Of a stretch of 64,000 nt of DNA, positions 52,007-61,206 are shown one piece after another. The DNA is from Profundicola sp051011115 (lineage in GTDB: Bacteria > Bacteroidota > Bacteroidia > Flavobacteriales > Weeksellaceae), in NCBI GenBank assembly GCA_051011115.1, contig JBPCUN010000019.1:19727-83726 (forward strand), given 5' to 3'. The translations under genes and the position numbers were made by a program. Each line of letters opens with the position of its first letter. Position 1 is the stretch's first letter. The notes beneath the pieces are model-generated. The model made no database searches. It was not told where the DNA came from and was given only the letters and a program-made list of their open reading frames with translations.

Positions 52007-53602
52007 ATGGAAGTATTACTCATTTATTTATTCAAAAGTGTATTAATTTCCGTCGTTTTCTGGGGTTATTACAAGCTATTTTTAGAGGGAAAAGAATTTC
52101 ATCACTACAACAGATTTTATTTATTGATTGCTGTAGTTTTAAGCAGCGTATTACCCATAGTTCGGGTAGATTGGTTTACCATTCAATCCAATAATGATCG
52201 GCTATCAACTTTCTTGCGCTATATCAATGGGAATGGATTAATACAAAGCACAGAGACGAGTGAAATATCTTGGATGCCATATGTAGGTGTTTTTATTGCT
52301 GGTGTTTCAGTTATATTATTGGGTAAAGTAGGCTATGGCATTTACCGCATCATCCTGTTAAAATCCAGGTATCCGAAAGAGAAACATGAGCACTACACCA
52401 TGGTTTTAACTGACCTCTCCACTGCACCTTTCACTTTTTTGAAGAATTTATTTTGGAATAATTCGATTGATATCAATACACCCTCTGGAGAGAAAATATT
52501 AAAGCATGAATTGGCACACATAGAAGAGAAACATACCATAGATAGATTGTTCTTGCAATTAGTGAAAGCCACATTTTGGTTCAATCCCATATATTATCTA
52601 TTCTATCATGAGATTATTTTAATTCACGAATATTTAGCCGATCAAAAAGCAATAAAAAACAAAGATTCAAGCGCATTTGCAGCGATGCTATTGAGCCAAC
52701 ATTACCACAAAACTGCCCTCAGTGGAACGAGTCCATTTTTCAATTCAACCATAAAAAAAAGATTAGTTATGTTAAAGAAAAATCACAACACAAAATTTAG
52801 TTATGCACGTAGAGTCCTTGCCCTACCTCTCATATTTACCATTTCAATGGTATATATGGTACAAGCAAAAAACAAGGAAATCGAAGCCAACAATGAGGCC
52901 ATAGAAGCCTTTGTAGTAGAGGAGGTGAATCAAATTAATGATACCATCAAAGAGAAGAAAGTCATTAAAGTTGAATCATCTTATATCGAGAGTGATTCTG
53001 ATGAGGTGATTAAAGAAAATTTCTCCCTTGAATATTCCAATAAAGATGGGTTTAAGTCTAATATTGATGAAGATGTAGACATTTATTTAGATGGTAAGAA
53101 GATCACCCAAGAAGAAATGAATGCTCTAAATCCAGGCTCAATAAAAGATATTAAGACCAAAAAAGGAGCAAAGCATGAAATCCATATTGAAACGATAGAA
53201 AATTCAACTAATGCATCTCATGATAAAACCATGATAACGACTGCAACCTTTGTAGAAGATGACCAAAATGTTGCCGAAGGGAAAAACACTTATTACTTAG
53301 AAAATAAAGAGATTACCGAAGAGGAATTGAAAGAAGATTATCCAGAGGTTTATGAAAACGCAAAGAATAAGAGTGGTAAATTTATTTCTGTTTCTCCTAA
53401 GGTTATCACTATACAAGATAAGGATGGAACAGAAGTTAAATTAAATAATTATGGTAAGAATAATTTATCTGATGAAAAACTAGAAATTTATCTTGATGGA
53501 AAAAGGATATCAGAAAAAGAATTGTTCAAAATCAATCAACAAAATATAAAAGAAATGAAAATAAACAAACAGAAAAAAAGAATAGATGTATATCTAGAAT
53601 AA
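52007..53602 (+). CDS. BlaR1-type M56 metallopeptidase with plug-like repeats
   Basis: A 531-residue membrane peptidase, the likely activator of the adjacent BlaI. Hydrophobic helices lie near 5-25, 37-52 and 90-117. The zinc site is HELAH (167-171), with the downstream E208 in HEYLADQKA, and a last helix at about 270-287. The periplasmic part (290-531) has no penicillin-binding domain. Instead it holds three related segments (357-395, 427-463, 492-531) of the form IYLDGKxIxxxEhxxhNPxxIKxhK. This pattern is common in Bacteroidetes M56 proteins and recalls the plug motif of TonB receptors. Signal and target are unknown. Confidence 0.85.
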   Translation: MEVLLIYLFKSVLISVVFWGYYKLFLEGKEFHHYNRFYLLIAVVLSSVLPIVRVDWFTIQSNNDRLSTFLRYINGNGLIQSTETSEISWMPYVGVFIAGVSVILLGKVGYGIYRIILLKSRYPKEKHEHYTMVLTDLSTAPFTFLKNLFWNNSIDINTPSGEKILKHELAHIEEKHTIDRLFLQLVKATFWFNPIYYLFYHEIILIHEYLADQKAIKNKDSSAFAAMLLSQHYHKTALSGTSPFFNSTIKKRLVMLKKNHNTKFSYARRVLALPLIFTISMVYMVQAKNKEIEANNEAIEAFVVEEVNQINDTIKEKKVIKVESSYIESDSDEVIKENFSLEYSNKDGFKSNIDEDVDIYLDGKKITQEEMNALNPGSIKDIKTKKGAKHEIHIETIENSTNASHDKTMITTATFVEDDQNVAEGKNTYYLENKEITEEELKEDYPEVYENAKNKSGKFISVSPKVITIQDKDGTEVKLNNYGKNNLSDEKLEIYLDGKRISEKELFKINQQNIKEMKINKQKKRIDVYLE

Positions 53603-53628
53603 ACCTTTTGGAATCACGCTTTAATGTT

Positions 53629-53662
53629 AAACTACCACTCCCAATTGGCATGGTAGTTTTTT
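53629..53662 (+). terminator. Terminator after the BlaR1-type gene
   Basis: Stem AAACTACCA / TGGTAGTTT (53629-53637, 53651-53659) with a 13-base loop and T-run to 53662. It separates the regulator pair from the TonB receptor. Confidence 0.82.
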
Positions 53663-53769
53663 GTTTCTATCTATGAATAACATATTTTATTCATTTACAT
53701 TCCTAGACAGGTGCATTATCAATAAATGTTTACCTATATTTAACACTTTATTTTTTTAAAATACATTTT

Positions 53770-55575
53770 ATGAAAGGAAAGTTTTTAATATTTGCAATCT
53801 TGGCGAGCTTCTCGTTCTTGGGAGCTCAAGAGCATGTAGCCCTAGATAGTTTAGTAACCTCTGGGCGCGTTTATCCGATGGTTTCTAACAAAGTTAATGA
53901 GAGCTACATCGTTATTAGTAAAGAAAGTTTGCAAGCCACACCAACCCAAAGTATAGAAGAAGCTATCGCTTACCATACAGGAATTGATTTACGCAGAAGA
54001 GGAATCGATGGAATGCAAAGTGATATCTCTATCCGAGGAGGTAGTTTTGAGCAGGTTTTATTATTGATAAATGGTGTTAGAGTTACCAATCCACAAACAG
54101 CACACAATTTGTGGAGTTTACCCTTTAACTTAACTGCTGTAGAACGCATAGAAGTTATTAAAGGTCCTTCCGCCACTAAATATGGAGCCAATGCTTATGC
54201 AGGAGTGATTAACGTTGTAACGAAAGTAGATTCAGAGAATAGCGGGCACATCAATATAACTGGCGGTAGTTTTGGAACTTACCAAGCTAATGTGGGATTA
54301 AATGTAGGAAAAGGAAAATTAAAGCATGGTGTGAATGCAAGTTATGGCGCTTCTGATGGATACCGACACAATACCGATTACACCAAGAAAAATATGTTTT
54401 ACCAAAATGCTTATAATTTAGAGCATGGTGAATTAAAATTTCAGGCAGGTTTTGGAGAGAAAAAATTTGGTGCAAATGGCTTTTATGCGTCACCTAAGTT
54501 TACAGAACAATATGAAGAAACACAAAACTCTATTGTAAGTATTGGATTAAACCAAAAAGTTAATCATTGGGGAATTCAAGCGAAGACTTATTGGACTAGA
54601 GCACAAGACCTATATATCCTAATTAAAGATAAGCCAGAGGTTTATAGAAATATGCATATTGGTAATAACCTTGGTGCGGAATTGAGTACCAGTGTTCAAC
54701 ATGATTTAGGAGTTACAAGTTTTGGGGCAGATTATAGAAAAGAAATGTTGAGTAGTAATAATCTAGGGAGTAGAGATAGAGATATTATTTCTGCTTTTGC
54801 TGAGCATAATTTTATTTTAGCGAATGGGAAACTGAATATCGTTCCTGGGATTAGCTGGACAGATTTTTCTAACACAGGAGATTTCTTTTACCCAAGTTTA
54901 GAGATCGGTTATGATATAAATGCCCAACATAAATTATATGGAAATGCCTCTAAAGTGCATCGTGTACCTTCCTATACAGAACTTTTCTATAATAGTAGAA
55001 CCGAAGTAGGGAATGCAGATTTAAAACCCGAAAGTGCTAAATCATATGAGATAGGATACAAGTTTGCCCAACCAGGGTTTCATGCACAAATAAGTACTTT
55101 TTATAGAGATGCTGACGATGCGATTGATTGGGTGAAGAACCATGAAGATGAAGTTTGGAAAGCCTTTAACAATGCTCAAGTAGAAACCAAAGGTGTTGAA
55201 GTAAACGTAAGGAAAGACTTTGTAGGTTTTATGAAATCCTTTGCTATAGGATACACTTATTTGGATAAATCTTTTGAGAATACAGATTTCAAATTATCTA
55301 AATATGCTCTAGAAAATTTGAAGAACCAAGTGGTGGTAAGCATAGAAAATAGGTTTACGCCTGAGTTATCCAGTATGATTTCATATCGTTATTTGGATAG
55401 AGTAACCATGGATAATTATAGTCTTTTAGATGCAAAATTGAATTATAATCAAAGGAATTGGTCTGTATTTACTTCATTTAACAATATTCTAGATACTGAT
55501 TATACCGAATCTAATTTAGTAGAAATGCCAGGTTTTTGGTTTAGTGCAGGAGCAACTTATAACTTTAAGTTTTAA
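53770..55575 (+). CDS. TonB-dependent receptor, BtuB-like
   Basis: A 601-residue outer-membrane receptor. The signal peptide (MKGKFLIFAILASFSFLGAQ) leads directly into a plug with SIEEAIAYHTGIDLRRRGI, SDISIRGGSFEQVLLLINGV and VERIEVIKGPSATKYGANAY. The barrel ends in SAGATYNFKF. No carboxypeptidase-like N-domain is present, which is unlike the siderophore receptor at 21.9 kb and more like BtuB/vitamin receptors. There is no cobalamin riboswitch in the short leader, so B12 is only one option. It lies after the BlaI/M56 pair but behind a terminator. Confidence 0.85.
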   Translation: MKGKFLIFAILASFSFLGAQEHVALDSLVTSGRVYPMVSNKVNESYIVISKESLQATPTQSIEEAIAYHTGIDLRRRGIDGMQSDISIRGGSFEQVLLLINGVRVTNPQTAHNLWSLPFNLTAVERIEVIKGPSATKYGANAYAGVINVVTKVDSENSGHINITGGSFGTYQANVGLNVGKGKLKHGVNASYGASDGYRHNTDYTKKNMFYQNAYNLEHGELKFQAGFGEKKFGANGFYASPKFTEQYEETQNSIVSIGLNQKVNHWGIQAKTYWTRAQDLYILIKDKPEVYRNMHIGNNLGAELSTSVQHDLGVTSFGADYRKEMLSSNNLGSRDRDIISAFAEHNFILANGKLNIVPGISWTDFSNTGDFFYPSLEIGYDINAQHKLYGNASKVHRVPSYTELFYNSRTEVGNADLKPESAKSYEIGYKFAQPGFHAQISTFYRDADDAIDWVKNHEDEVWKAFNNAQVETKGVEVNVRKDFVGFMKSFAIGYTYLDKSFENTDFKLSKYALENLKNQVVVSIENRFTPELSSMISYRYLDRVTMDNYSLLDAKLNYNQRNWSVFTSFNNILDTDYTESNLVEMPGFWFSAGATYNFKF

Positions 55576-55673
55576 TATGGTATTTCTGCCATTTATTAAT
55601 TAAATTTGAAGAATATTATATGAATTTATTGGAACTCACCCTTGGTAAATTCATTAAACTTTAGCACTAAAAC

Positions 55674-56393
55674 ATGGAAAAGAAAGAACAATTATACGAA
55701 GGTAAAGCCAAAAAAATATATGCTACCGATAACCCTAATCAGGTTGTAGTATATTTTAAAGATGATGCTACCGCTTTCAACGCAGAGAAAAAAGGAACTT
55801 TTAAGGATAAAGGAGCGATGAATAACGCCATCACTACCCTTATTTTTGAATATTTAGAAGAAAATGAAATTCCTACGCACTTCATTGAAAAACTAAGTGA
55901 ATTAGAGCAATTAGTAGAGAAAGTAGATATTGTACCATTAGAATTTGTCGTAAGAAATTACGTGGCTGGTAGTATGGCCAAACGTCTTGGTTTAGAAGAA
56001 GGTGAAAAGTGTGAATACACCGTATTTGACCTTTGCTATAAAAGAGACGATTTGGGTGATCCTTTGATTAATGATGATCATGCCGTATTATTAAAAGCTG
56101 CAACTTATGACGAGTTGATTGACATGTATGAATTGACAGCAGATATCAATGATTTATTGATTGAATTATTTGATAAAGCAGGGTTAATTCTGGCAGACTT
56201 TAAGATTGAATTAGGTAGAACGGCAGATGGTGATATTATTTTAGCAGATGAGATTTCACCAGATACTTGTAGACTTTGGGACAAAGAAACAGGAGAGAAA
56301 TTAGACAAAGACAGATTCCGTAGAGATCTGGGAGGTGAAACAGAAGCTTACCATGAGGTTTACAATAGATTGAAAAAAGTTTTAGGAAAATAA
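55674..56393 (+). CDS. purC: Phosphoribosylaminoimidazole-succinocarboxamide synthase
   Basis: Joins aspartate to CAIR in purine synthesis. The 239-residue protein begins MEKKEQLYEGKAKKIYATDN, with the ATP-binding GKAKK, and has AFNAEKKGTFKDKG, PLEFVVRNYVAGSMAKRLG, LILADFKIELGR and ADEISPDTCRLWD, which are the family signatures. A single gene with a strong terminator behind it. Confidence 0.97.
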   Translation: MEKKEQLYEGKAKKIYATDNPNQVVVYFKDDATAFNAEKKGTFKDKGAMNNAITTLIFEYLEENEIPTHFIEKLSELEQLVEKVDIVPLEFVVRNYVAGSMAKRLGLEEGEKCEYTVFDLCYKRDDLGDPLINDDHAVLLKAATYDELIDMYELTADINDLLIELFDKAGLILADFKIELGRTADGDIILADEISPDTCRLWDKETGEKLDKDRFRRDLGGETEAYHEVYNRLKKVLGK

Positions 56394-56424
56394 TAGATTT
56401 AATTATTTATTTGAATATTTATAG

Positions 56425-56466
56425 AGCAGAAATTAATTTATTGAAAAATTAATTTCTGCTTTTTTT
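56425..56466 (+). terminator. Terminator of purC
   Basis: A perfect 15-bp stem AGCAGAAATTAATTT / AAATTAATTTCTGCT with a 6-base loop and six following T residues. Confidence 0.92.
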
Positions 56467-56530
56467 GTAAATATCTTGGATTTATTATTGCACTAAAGCT
56501 ATATTCTAAAGAACCTTATTATGAATTCCT

Positions 56531-57178
56531 ATGCCTGTTGTTGATTATATAAAAGACGATTTTACAGAAATTATTACTTGGAATGTTACAGAAACAGAAC
56601 AAGAATTATTGGATTATGTAAATCTAACGCCTGTGCGATTAGAAAAATTACAGCGTATGCCTCATAAACAACGGTTAGAGTATTTGGGTCTGCGTGCTTG
56701 TCTTATGGAGTTAAATTCTGATTTGGATGTACATTATAATGAAAAGGGAAAACCTTACCTAAACAATGATAAGAACTTATCTATTACCCATTCTTATGGA
56801 TTAGTTTCTGTCGCTTTAAGTGCCTTCTATATAGGAATTGATATTGAAAAGAAAAGGGATAAAAAAATCATGAATATTGCCCGTAAGTTCCTGCGAGAAG
56901 ATGAATTAGAATGGATTCCAGAAAACGAACAGTACACCAACTATCTACATATTATTTGGGGAATTAAAGAAGGCTTATACAAATTAAATGGCGGAAACTT
57001 ATGGAACTTTCTGCATCATTATCGGGTAGAACCCTTTGAAACCATAGAAAACAACAAAATCATATGCTGGATATCTGATGAACAATCCAGTCGTAAATAT
57101 TTTGCATACTACAAAATGATCGGGGAGCATTATCTAGTTTGGGTACTAGATTATGATATTCATTCCCATAAGGTTTAA
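56531..57178 (+). CDS. 4'-phosphopantetheinyl transferase superfamily protein
   Basis: A 215-residue Sfp-like enzyme that would attach phosphopantetheine from CoA to carrier proteins. Conserved sites are H87 (SITHSYG), D104 and E106 (GIDIEKK), and W143-G-I-K-E147 (IIWGIKEGLYKLNG). These are the Mg- and CoA-binding residues. No carrier-protein or synthase gene is near, so it probably serves a primary ACP or distant pathways. Its stop shares TTAA with the convergent DinB-like gene. Confidence 0.88.
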   Translation: MPVVDYIKDDFTEIITWNVTETEQELLDYVNLTPVRLEKLQRMPHKQRLEYLGLRACLMELNSDLDVHYNEKGKPYLNNDKNLSITHSYGLVSVALSAFYIGIDIEKKRDKKIMNIARKFLREDELEWIPENEQYTNYLHIIWGIKEGLYKLNGGNLWNFLHHYRVEPFETIENNKIICWISDEQSSRKYFAYYKMIGEHYLVWVLDYDIHSHKV

Positions 57179-57642
57179 ACCAATTTTTTAATGGCCATCA
57201 CAGTTCCTAGATGCAAAGCTTCATGAATGTTGTTGTATAAAATAGCATCTTCTATAGATTTAATTACAAAACCGTAACTGGTAGGATAATCCTCATATGA
57301 GGTAAAGATTCCTTGTTTATAATCAAGTTCTAATTCTTGTTGGGTAGTGATCAACAATCTTTTGATTTCTTCTATTTCTTCATGTGTTGGAACCTCATCA
57401 GGATTTGGCGCAGTTCCCTTTTTAAAGTTTTCTACCCATTCCTTATCTATCGTCATTTCATTTCCTGTAAGATAATAACATAACAATTGTTGTGTTACAA
57501 CCACATGCACGATATTCCACCATATATTATTTTTGAATCCATATGGAATATCTGATAATTCTTCTGGTGAAAGGTGGTCTAAATACGCCAATAACTTCTG
57601 ACGAGTAAGACTCTGAATTTTAAATTGCTCTTCTGCTATCAT
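57175..57642 (-). CDS. DinB-like four-helix protein
   Basis: A 155-residue helical protein of the DinB/YfiT superfamily. The metal triad is probably H46 (WWNIVHVVV), H140 and H144 (NNIHEALHLG), spaced as expected. Members include thiol-dependent metalloenzymes and proteins of unknown activity. It is the last gene of the tyrS-corA operon and overlaps the small membrane gene by ATGA. Activity is unknown. Confidence 0.78.
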   Translation of the reverse strand: MIAEEQFKIQSLTRQKLLAYLDHLSPEELSDIPYGFKNNIWWNIVHVVVTQQLLCYYLTGNEMTIDKEWVENFKKGTAPNPDEVPTHEEIEEIKRLLITTQQELELDYKQGIFTSYEDYPTSYGFVIKSIEDAILYNNIHEALHLGTVMAIKKLV

Positions 57643-57821
57643 CTCGGCATTTTAAGTCTTTTATAAATGATTAATCCTATACATACAGCCTGTATTGCTA
57701 GAGCAACCCATGTAGGAATTGCAGCCCCCATTACCTCTGTGGTTGGTTCATATTTAAGAAGTGACATCACAATGTTCACCACTAATGCTATTATCAAGAA
57801 ATAATCTAACCACTTTGTCAT
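57639..57821 (-). CDS. Small two-helix membrane protein
   Basis: A 60-residue protein with two hydrophobic stretches (YFLIIALVVNIVMSLL and WVALAIQAVCIGLIIY) and a basic end. I start at ATG 57821, which overlaps the corA stop as ATGA; a TTG two codons upstream is less likely. Its stop overlaps the DinB-like start in the same way. The context between corA and dinB suggests real translation. The family is not recognised. Confidence 0.65.
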   Translation of the reverse strand: MTKWLDYFLIIALVVNIVMSLLKYEPTTEVMGAAIPTWVALAIQAVCIGLIIYKRLKMPR

Positions 57822-58750
57822 AACCAATTTTTATATTTAAAATATATTAATGTTCCTCCCATAGAGGCTAACATCAAAAAGATAGCAATAGGGAATCCAT
57901 ACGGATGATCTACCCCTGCCATTTTACTGAAATTCATCCCATAAATCCCGGCAATCAATGTTGCTGGGGCAAAGCAAACCGTAATAATGGTAAACACCTT
58001 CATCACTCGGTTTTGCTCCATGTCTATTAATCCTTGAAAGGTATTTTGCAAGAACTCCACCCGATCAAAACAGAAAGAAGTATATTCTAGGATAGAACTA
58101 ATATCCTTAAGCATCACACGGACTGTTTCGTAATCCTCATTCGGGAATTTCTTACTCTTGATAAGCGTGGATAGTAACCGCTGTATCTCTACGGTATTTT
58201 CTCTAAGCCCTAATAATTGTTCTTGCAGTGCTGTAATTTCTAATAGTAAATCACTATCATATTTTTCTGCTTTTACCAATTCTTGCGTAATTTTAGCCAC
58301 CTTTTCATTGATTCCCTCTACAATATCTGCAAGGTAATCTATTCGAGTATCTAAAATAACCAAAAAGGCATCGTCACCATCTTCAGGTCTAGTAATTTTA
58401 ATCTTCCTATAAGAATCTTGAAAAGATTTAAAATCAGAATCTCTTTCTGTGAAAAGTATTTTATTTTTTAGGATAAAGGAAACTGGCTCGTATTGATGTT
58501 CGTTTCCAATTCTATTCATGAAATTAAGGTTGATCCCAATTTCATCATCTGTTTCCACATACTTAGAACTAGACTCTATCTCCTCACTTTCCTCTTTGGT
58601 AAAGAGTTCAACATTAAATTGCTCTTCAATCTTTCGTCTTTCCTCCTCTGTAGGTTGAATTAAATCTACCCAGAAAATCCCATGAATATTGATGGGATCT
58701 TCTGTGTAGATTTCTACTTTTGGTTTGCTATTAGAAAGATAATTAATCAT
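57818..58750 (-). CDS. corA: CorA-type magnesium/cobalt transporter
   Basis: Divalent cation channel of the inner membrane. The 310-residue protein has a long cytoplasmic helical domain and two C-terminal helices with the selectivity motif GMN in LIAGIYGMNFSKMAG (about 268-282), followed by the basic YFKYKNWL end. It overlaps tyrS by eight bases and the small membrane gene by four. Confidence 0.93.
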   Translation of the reverse strand: MINYLSNSKPKVEIYTEDPINIHGIFWVDLIQPTEEERRKIEEQFNVELFTKEESEEIESSSKYVETDDEIGINLNFMNRIGNEHQYEPVSFILKNKILFTERDSDFKSFQDSYRKIKITRPEDGDDAFLVILDTRIDYLADIVEGINEKVAKITQELVKAEKYDSDLLLEITALQEQLLGLRENTVEIQRLLSTLIKSKKFPNEDYETVRVMLKDISSILEYTSFCFDRVEFLQNTFQGLIDMEQNRVMKVFTIITVCFAPATLIAGIYGMNFSKMAGVDHPYGFPIAIFLMLASMGGTLIYFKYKNWL

Positions 58751-60038
58751 TCACAGCCAATAAAAAATAATTCTTTTTACCTCGTTGCAATAACAAATAT
58801 TTTCCCGCGATTAAATCTCCTGTAGTTGGCACAAAATCTTCTGTAATCTTATCTTTATTTATTGAAATTGAATTCTCCTTTAACGCTCTACGTGCTTCTC
58901 CTTTTGACTTCAAGAATCCTGATTTTTCCGAAAGTAAATCTACGATATCACTTTCTAATTCAGCTTTAGACATTTCCCCTTGTGGCACGCCTTCAAACAC
59001 AGATAAGAAAGTCTGTTCTGTTAATTCTTTTAAATCTTGAGAGGTAGATTTGCCGAATAGAATCTGAGAAGCTTTAATCGCCAAATTTAATTCTTCTTCT
59101 CCGTGAACTAATTTAGTCACCTCTTCTGCTAAAGTTTTCTGTAAAACACGCAAATGCGGTGCTTCCTTATGTTCCTGAATTAGTTTTTCTATGGTTTCTT
59201 TGTCTAAAAAAGTATAGAATTTAATAAATTTCTCGGCGTCCTCGTCGGTTACATTCAACCAAAATTGATAAAATTTATATACACTTGTTTTATCAGCATC
59301 TAGCCAAATATTTCCTCCTTCTGATTTTCCAAATTTGGTTCCATCAGCCTTGGTAACCAAGGGGCATGTCATAGCATAAGCTTCTGCCTCGCCATCATTC
59401 ATTCGGCGTATCAGCTCTGTACCCGTAGTCATATTTCCCCATTGGTCAGATCCTCCCATTTGGAATTTAACTCCTTTTTCTTTATTTAAATAATAAAAAT
59501 CATAGCCTTGAATCAATTGGTATGTAAACTCTGTAAAAGACATTCCTGCTCCTGTCTCTCCTGTCAATCTTTTCTTCACAGAGTCTTTGGCCATCATATA
59601 ATTAACCGTGATTCTTTTACCGACTGTTCTAGCAAAATCAATGAAAGAAAAATTCTTCATCCAGTCATAATTATTCACCAGTTCTGGTGCATTTTCATCG
59701 GTAGAATTAAAATCTATAAAACGAGAAAGTACCCGTTTGATTCCAGCTACGTTCTTAGCTAAAGTTTCTTCATCTAATAAGTTACGTTCGTCAGACTTTC
59801 CTGTTGGATCACCAATCATACCTGTTGCACCACCTACCAGAGCTACAGGTTTGTGCCCAGCTTTATGGAAATGCATTAAAATCAAGATAGGCACCAAGCT
59901 CCCTACATGCAAAGAGTCTGCTGTTGGATCAAACCCAATATATCCTTTCGTAGATTCTTTGGATAACTGCTCTTCTAGCCCTGGTGTGGTGTCTTGAATC
60001 ATTCCACGCCACTTGAGCTCTTCTAGAAAATCGTACAT
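58743..60038 (-). CDS. tyrS: Tyrosyl-tRNA synthetase
   Basis: Charges tRNA-Tyr. The 431-residue class I synthetase has the HIGH motif variant HVGS (DPTADSLHVGSLVPI), the GATGMIGDPTGKSDER loop, the substrate segment FTYQLIQGYDFYYL, QMGGSDQWGNMTTG, and the KMSKS variant KFGKS. A C-terminal S4 RNA-binding domain (about 365-431, SKGEARRALKENSI) is present. It is the first gene of a four-gene overlapping operon. Confidence 0.96.
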   Translation of the reverse strand: MYDFLEELKWRGMIQDTTPGLEEQLSKESTKGYIGFDPTADSLHVGSLVPILILMHFHKAGHKPVALVGGATGMIGDPTGKSDERNLLDEETLAKNVAGIKRVLSRFIDFNSTDENAPELVNNYDWMKNFSFIDFARTVGKRITVNYMMAKDSVKKRLTGETGAGMSFTEFTYQLIQGYDFYYLNKEKGVKFQMGGSDQWGNMTTGTELIRRMNDGEAEAYAMTCPLVTKADGTKFGKSEGGNIWLDADKTSVYKFYQFWLNVTDEDAEKFIKFYTFLDKETIEKLIQEHKEAPHLRVLQKTLAEEVTKLVHGEEELNLAIKASQILFGKSTSQDLKELTEQTFLSVFEGVPQGEMSKAELESDIVDLLSEKSGFLKSKGEARRALKENSISINKDKITEDFVPTTGDLIAGKYLLLQRGKKNYFLLAVND

Positions 60039-60053
60039 ATATCGTCTTTTTTA

Positions 60054-60061
60054 CAAAATTA
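60054..60061 (-). promoter_or_regulatory. -7 box for the tyrS operon
   Basis: TAATTTTG on the minus strand is an exact TAnnTTTG match 15 bp before the ATG. The leader is too short for a T-box. Confidence 0.45.
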
Positions 60062-60097
60062 GTTAATTTGTTGAATAACCCTAATGAAACTATCCTA

Positions 60098-60889
60098 TTA
60101 TAATGCTGGAGAAGAAGTAAGTTGAAGCTCCATCGTTAAACCCTTTCCATTTTCTACGCTATGAATATTAAGCGTTCCTTGTTTAGTAAAGCCTGTTTTC
60201 CTGTCAATTAAATATTGCCCCTTTACTTCATCTCCTGAGGATGATAACAATACCAGAACTTCTGTATTTGATATTTTATCAATGGTGTATGTCAATTCTT
60301 TATCACCCATATTTTGCACATATTGATGTGCATTCCATTGATCTCCAACCTTGACAGGTTTCACTGGGAGTGGAATAAACAAAGCGTTTAAATCAATTGA
60401 TTGCGACGCCATATCATCTTGATTTTGATCAAAAGATATGGAATTCACATGCGCAAGCGAATCTAAAGTCATCACAATTTTTTTGGCTAAAACCTTTTCT
60501 AATTCATCTTGTAATGGTTTAGGTATGTTTTCATTTTTACCTTGAGAATCATACGATATTTTAGTTCCTAGCAAAGCTGTGTTGAATTGAATGCGTTGAA
60601 AATCTACGCTGTATGTATTCTCAACTTCATTGGTATCTGTCACTCTCAACTTTAAATCCCCCACAAAATGTGTATCTAAGGAAATCATCATGCCTTCTGG
60701 TTGCATGTTCACTTCCATTTTCAGGTTGGTCTTATCTCCCACCTTTGGTTTTAACCTAAGCAATATTTCGCCATTTTCTGTATTCTGAATCGCGTAATCT
60801 GCGGGAGTATTTTCAGTATTATTCTTACTTAATGGGTTCTTGCAAGAATTTATGAATAATAACAACGTTATAATTAAGATGTATTTCAT
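60098..60889 (-). CDS. DUF6263-type lipoprotein
   Basis: A 263-residue predicted lipoprotein (lipobox C16 in LLFINSCKN). The conserved outline LRLKPKVGDKTNLKMEVNMQ, SYDSQGKNENIPKPLQDEL and PVKPVKVGDQWN resembles the DUF6263 family. The rest is beta-rich. The role is unknown. It precedes tyrS by about 60 bp on the same strand but tyrS has its own -7 box. Confidence 0.7.
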   Translation of the reverse strand: MKYILIITLLLFINSCKNPLSKNNTENTPADYAIQNTENGEILLRLKPKVGDKTNLKMEVNMQPEGMMISLDTHFVGDLKLRVTDTNEVENTYSVDFQRIQFNTALLGTKISYDSQGKNENIPKPLQDELEKVLAKKIVMTLDSLAHVNSISFDQNQDDMASQSIDLNALFIPLPVKPVKVGDQWNAHQYVQNMGDKELTYTIDKISNTEVLVLLSSSGDEVKGQYLIDRKTGFTKQGTLNIHSVENGKGLTMELQLTSSPAL

Positions 60890-60998
60890 TGAAAATAATT
60901 TTTTGGAAGATACTCAAATTTTTGAATTGTTATAATGGTGTGTCTCCATATTATCTTGCTTTTGTATGATTTTTGATTGGATTATAAAAATTACAATC

Positions 60999-61202
60999 AT
61001 GCCTTATAAAAGTTTAAAAGATTTACCTGAAGATGTGCAAAATGTCTTGCCTAAACATGGACAAGAAATTTACCAAGCAGCTTTTAATAGTGCAGAAGAA
61101 CAATATGATGATGAAAGTCGTATGCACGCCACTGCTTGGAGTGCTGTAAAGAACGTTTACCATAAAAATAAAGATGGTAAATGGGTTAAGAATAAAGATT
61201 AA
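60999..61202 (+). CDS. ChaB family protein
   Basis: A 67-residue protein of the ChaB family, once linked to a cation antiporter regulator. I start at ATG 60999 (MPYKSLKDLPEDVQNVLPKH), 11 codons inside the longest frame, where family similarity begins. SAEEQYDDESRMHATAWSAV is the hallmark helix, with an added VKNVYHKNKDGKWVKNKD tail. The DoxX gene follows four bases later. Confidence 0.87.
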   Translation: MPYKSLKDLPEDVQNVLPKHGQEIYQAAFNSAEEQYDDESRMHATAWSAVKNVYHKNKDGKWVKNKD

Positions 61203-61206
61203 ATAT

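Noticed and set aside
53663..53769. Possible cobalamin riboswitch before the BtuB-like receptor
   Set aside because: The leader is only about 100 bp, AT-rich and has no B12-box-like sequence.
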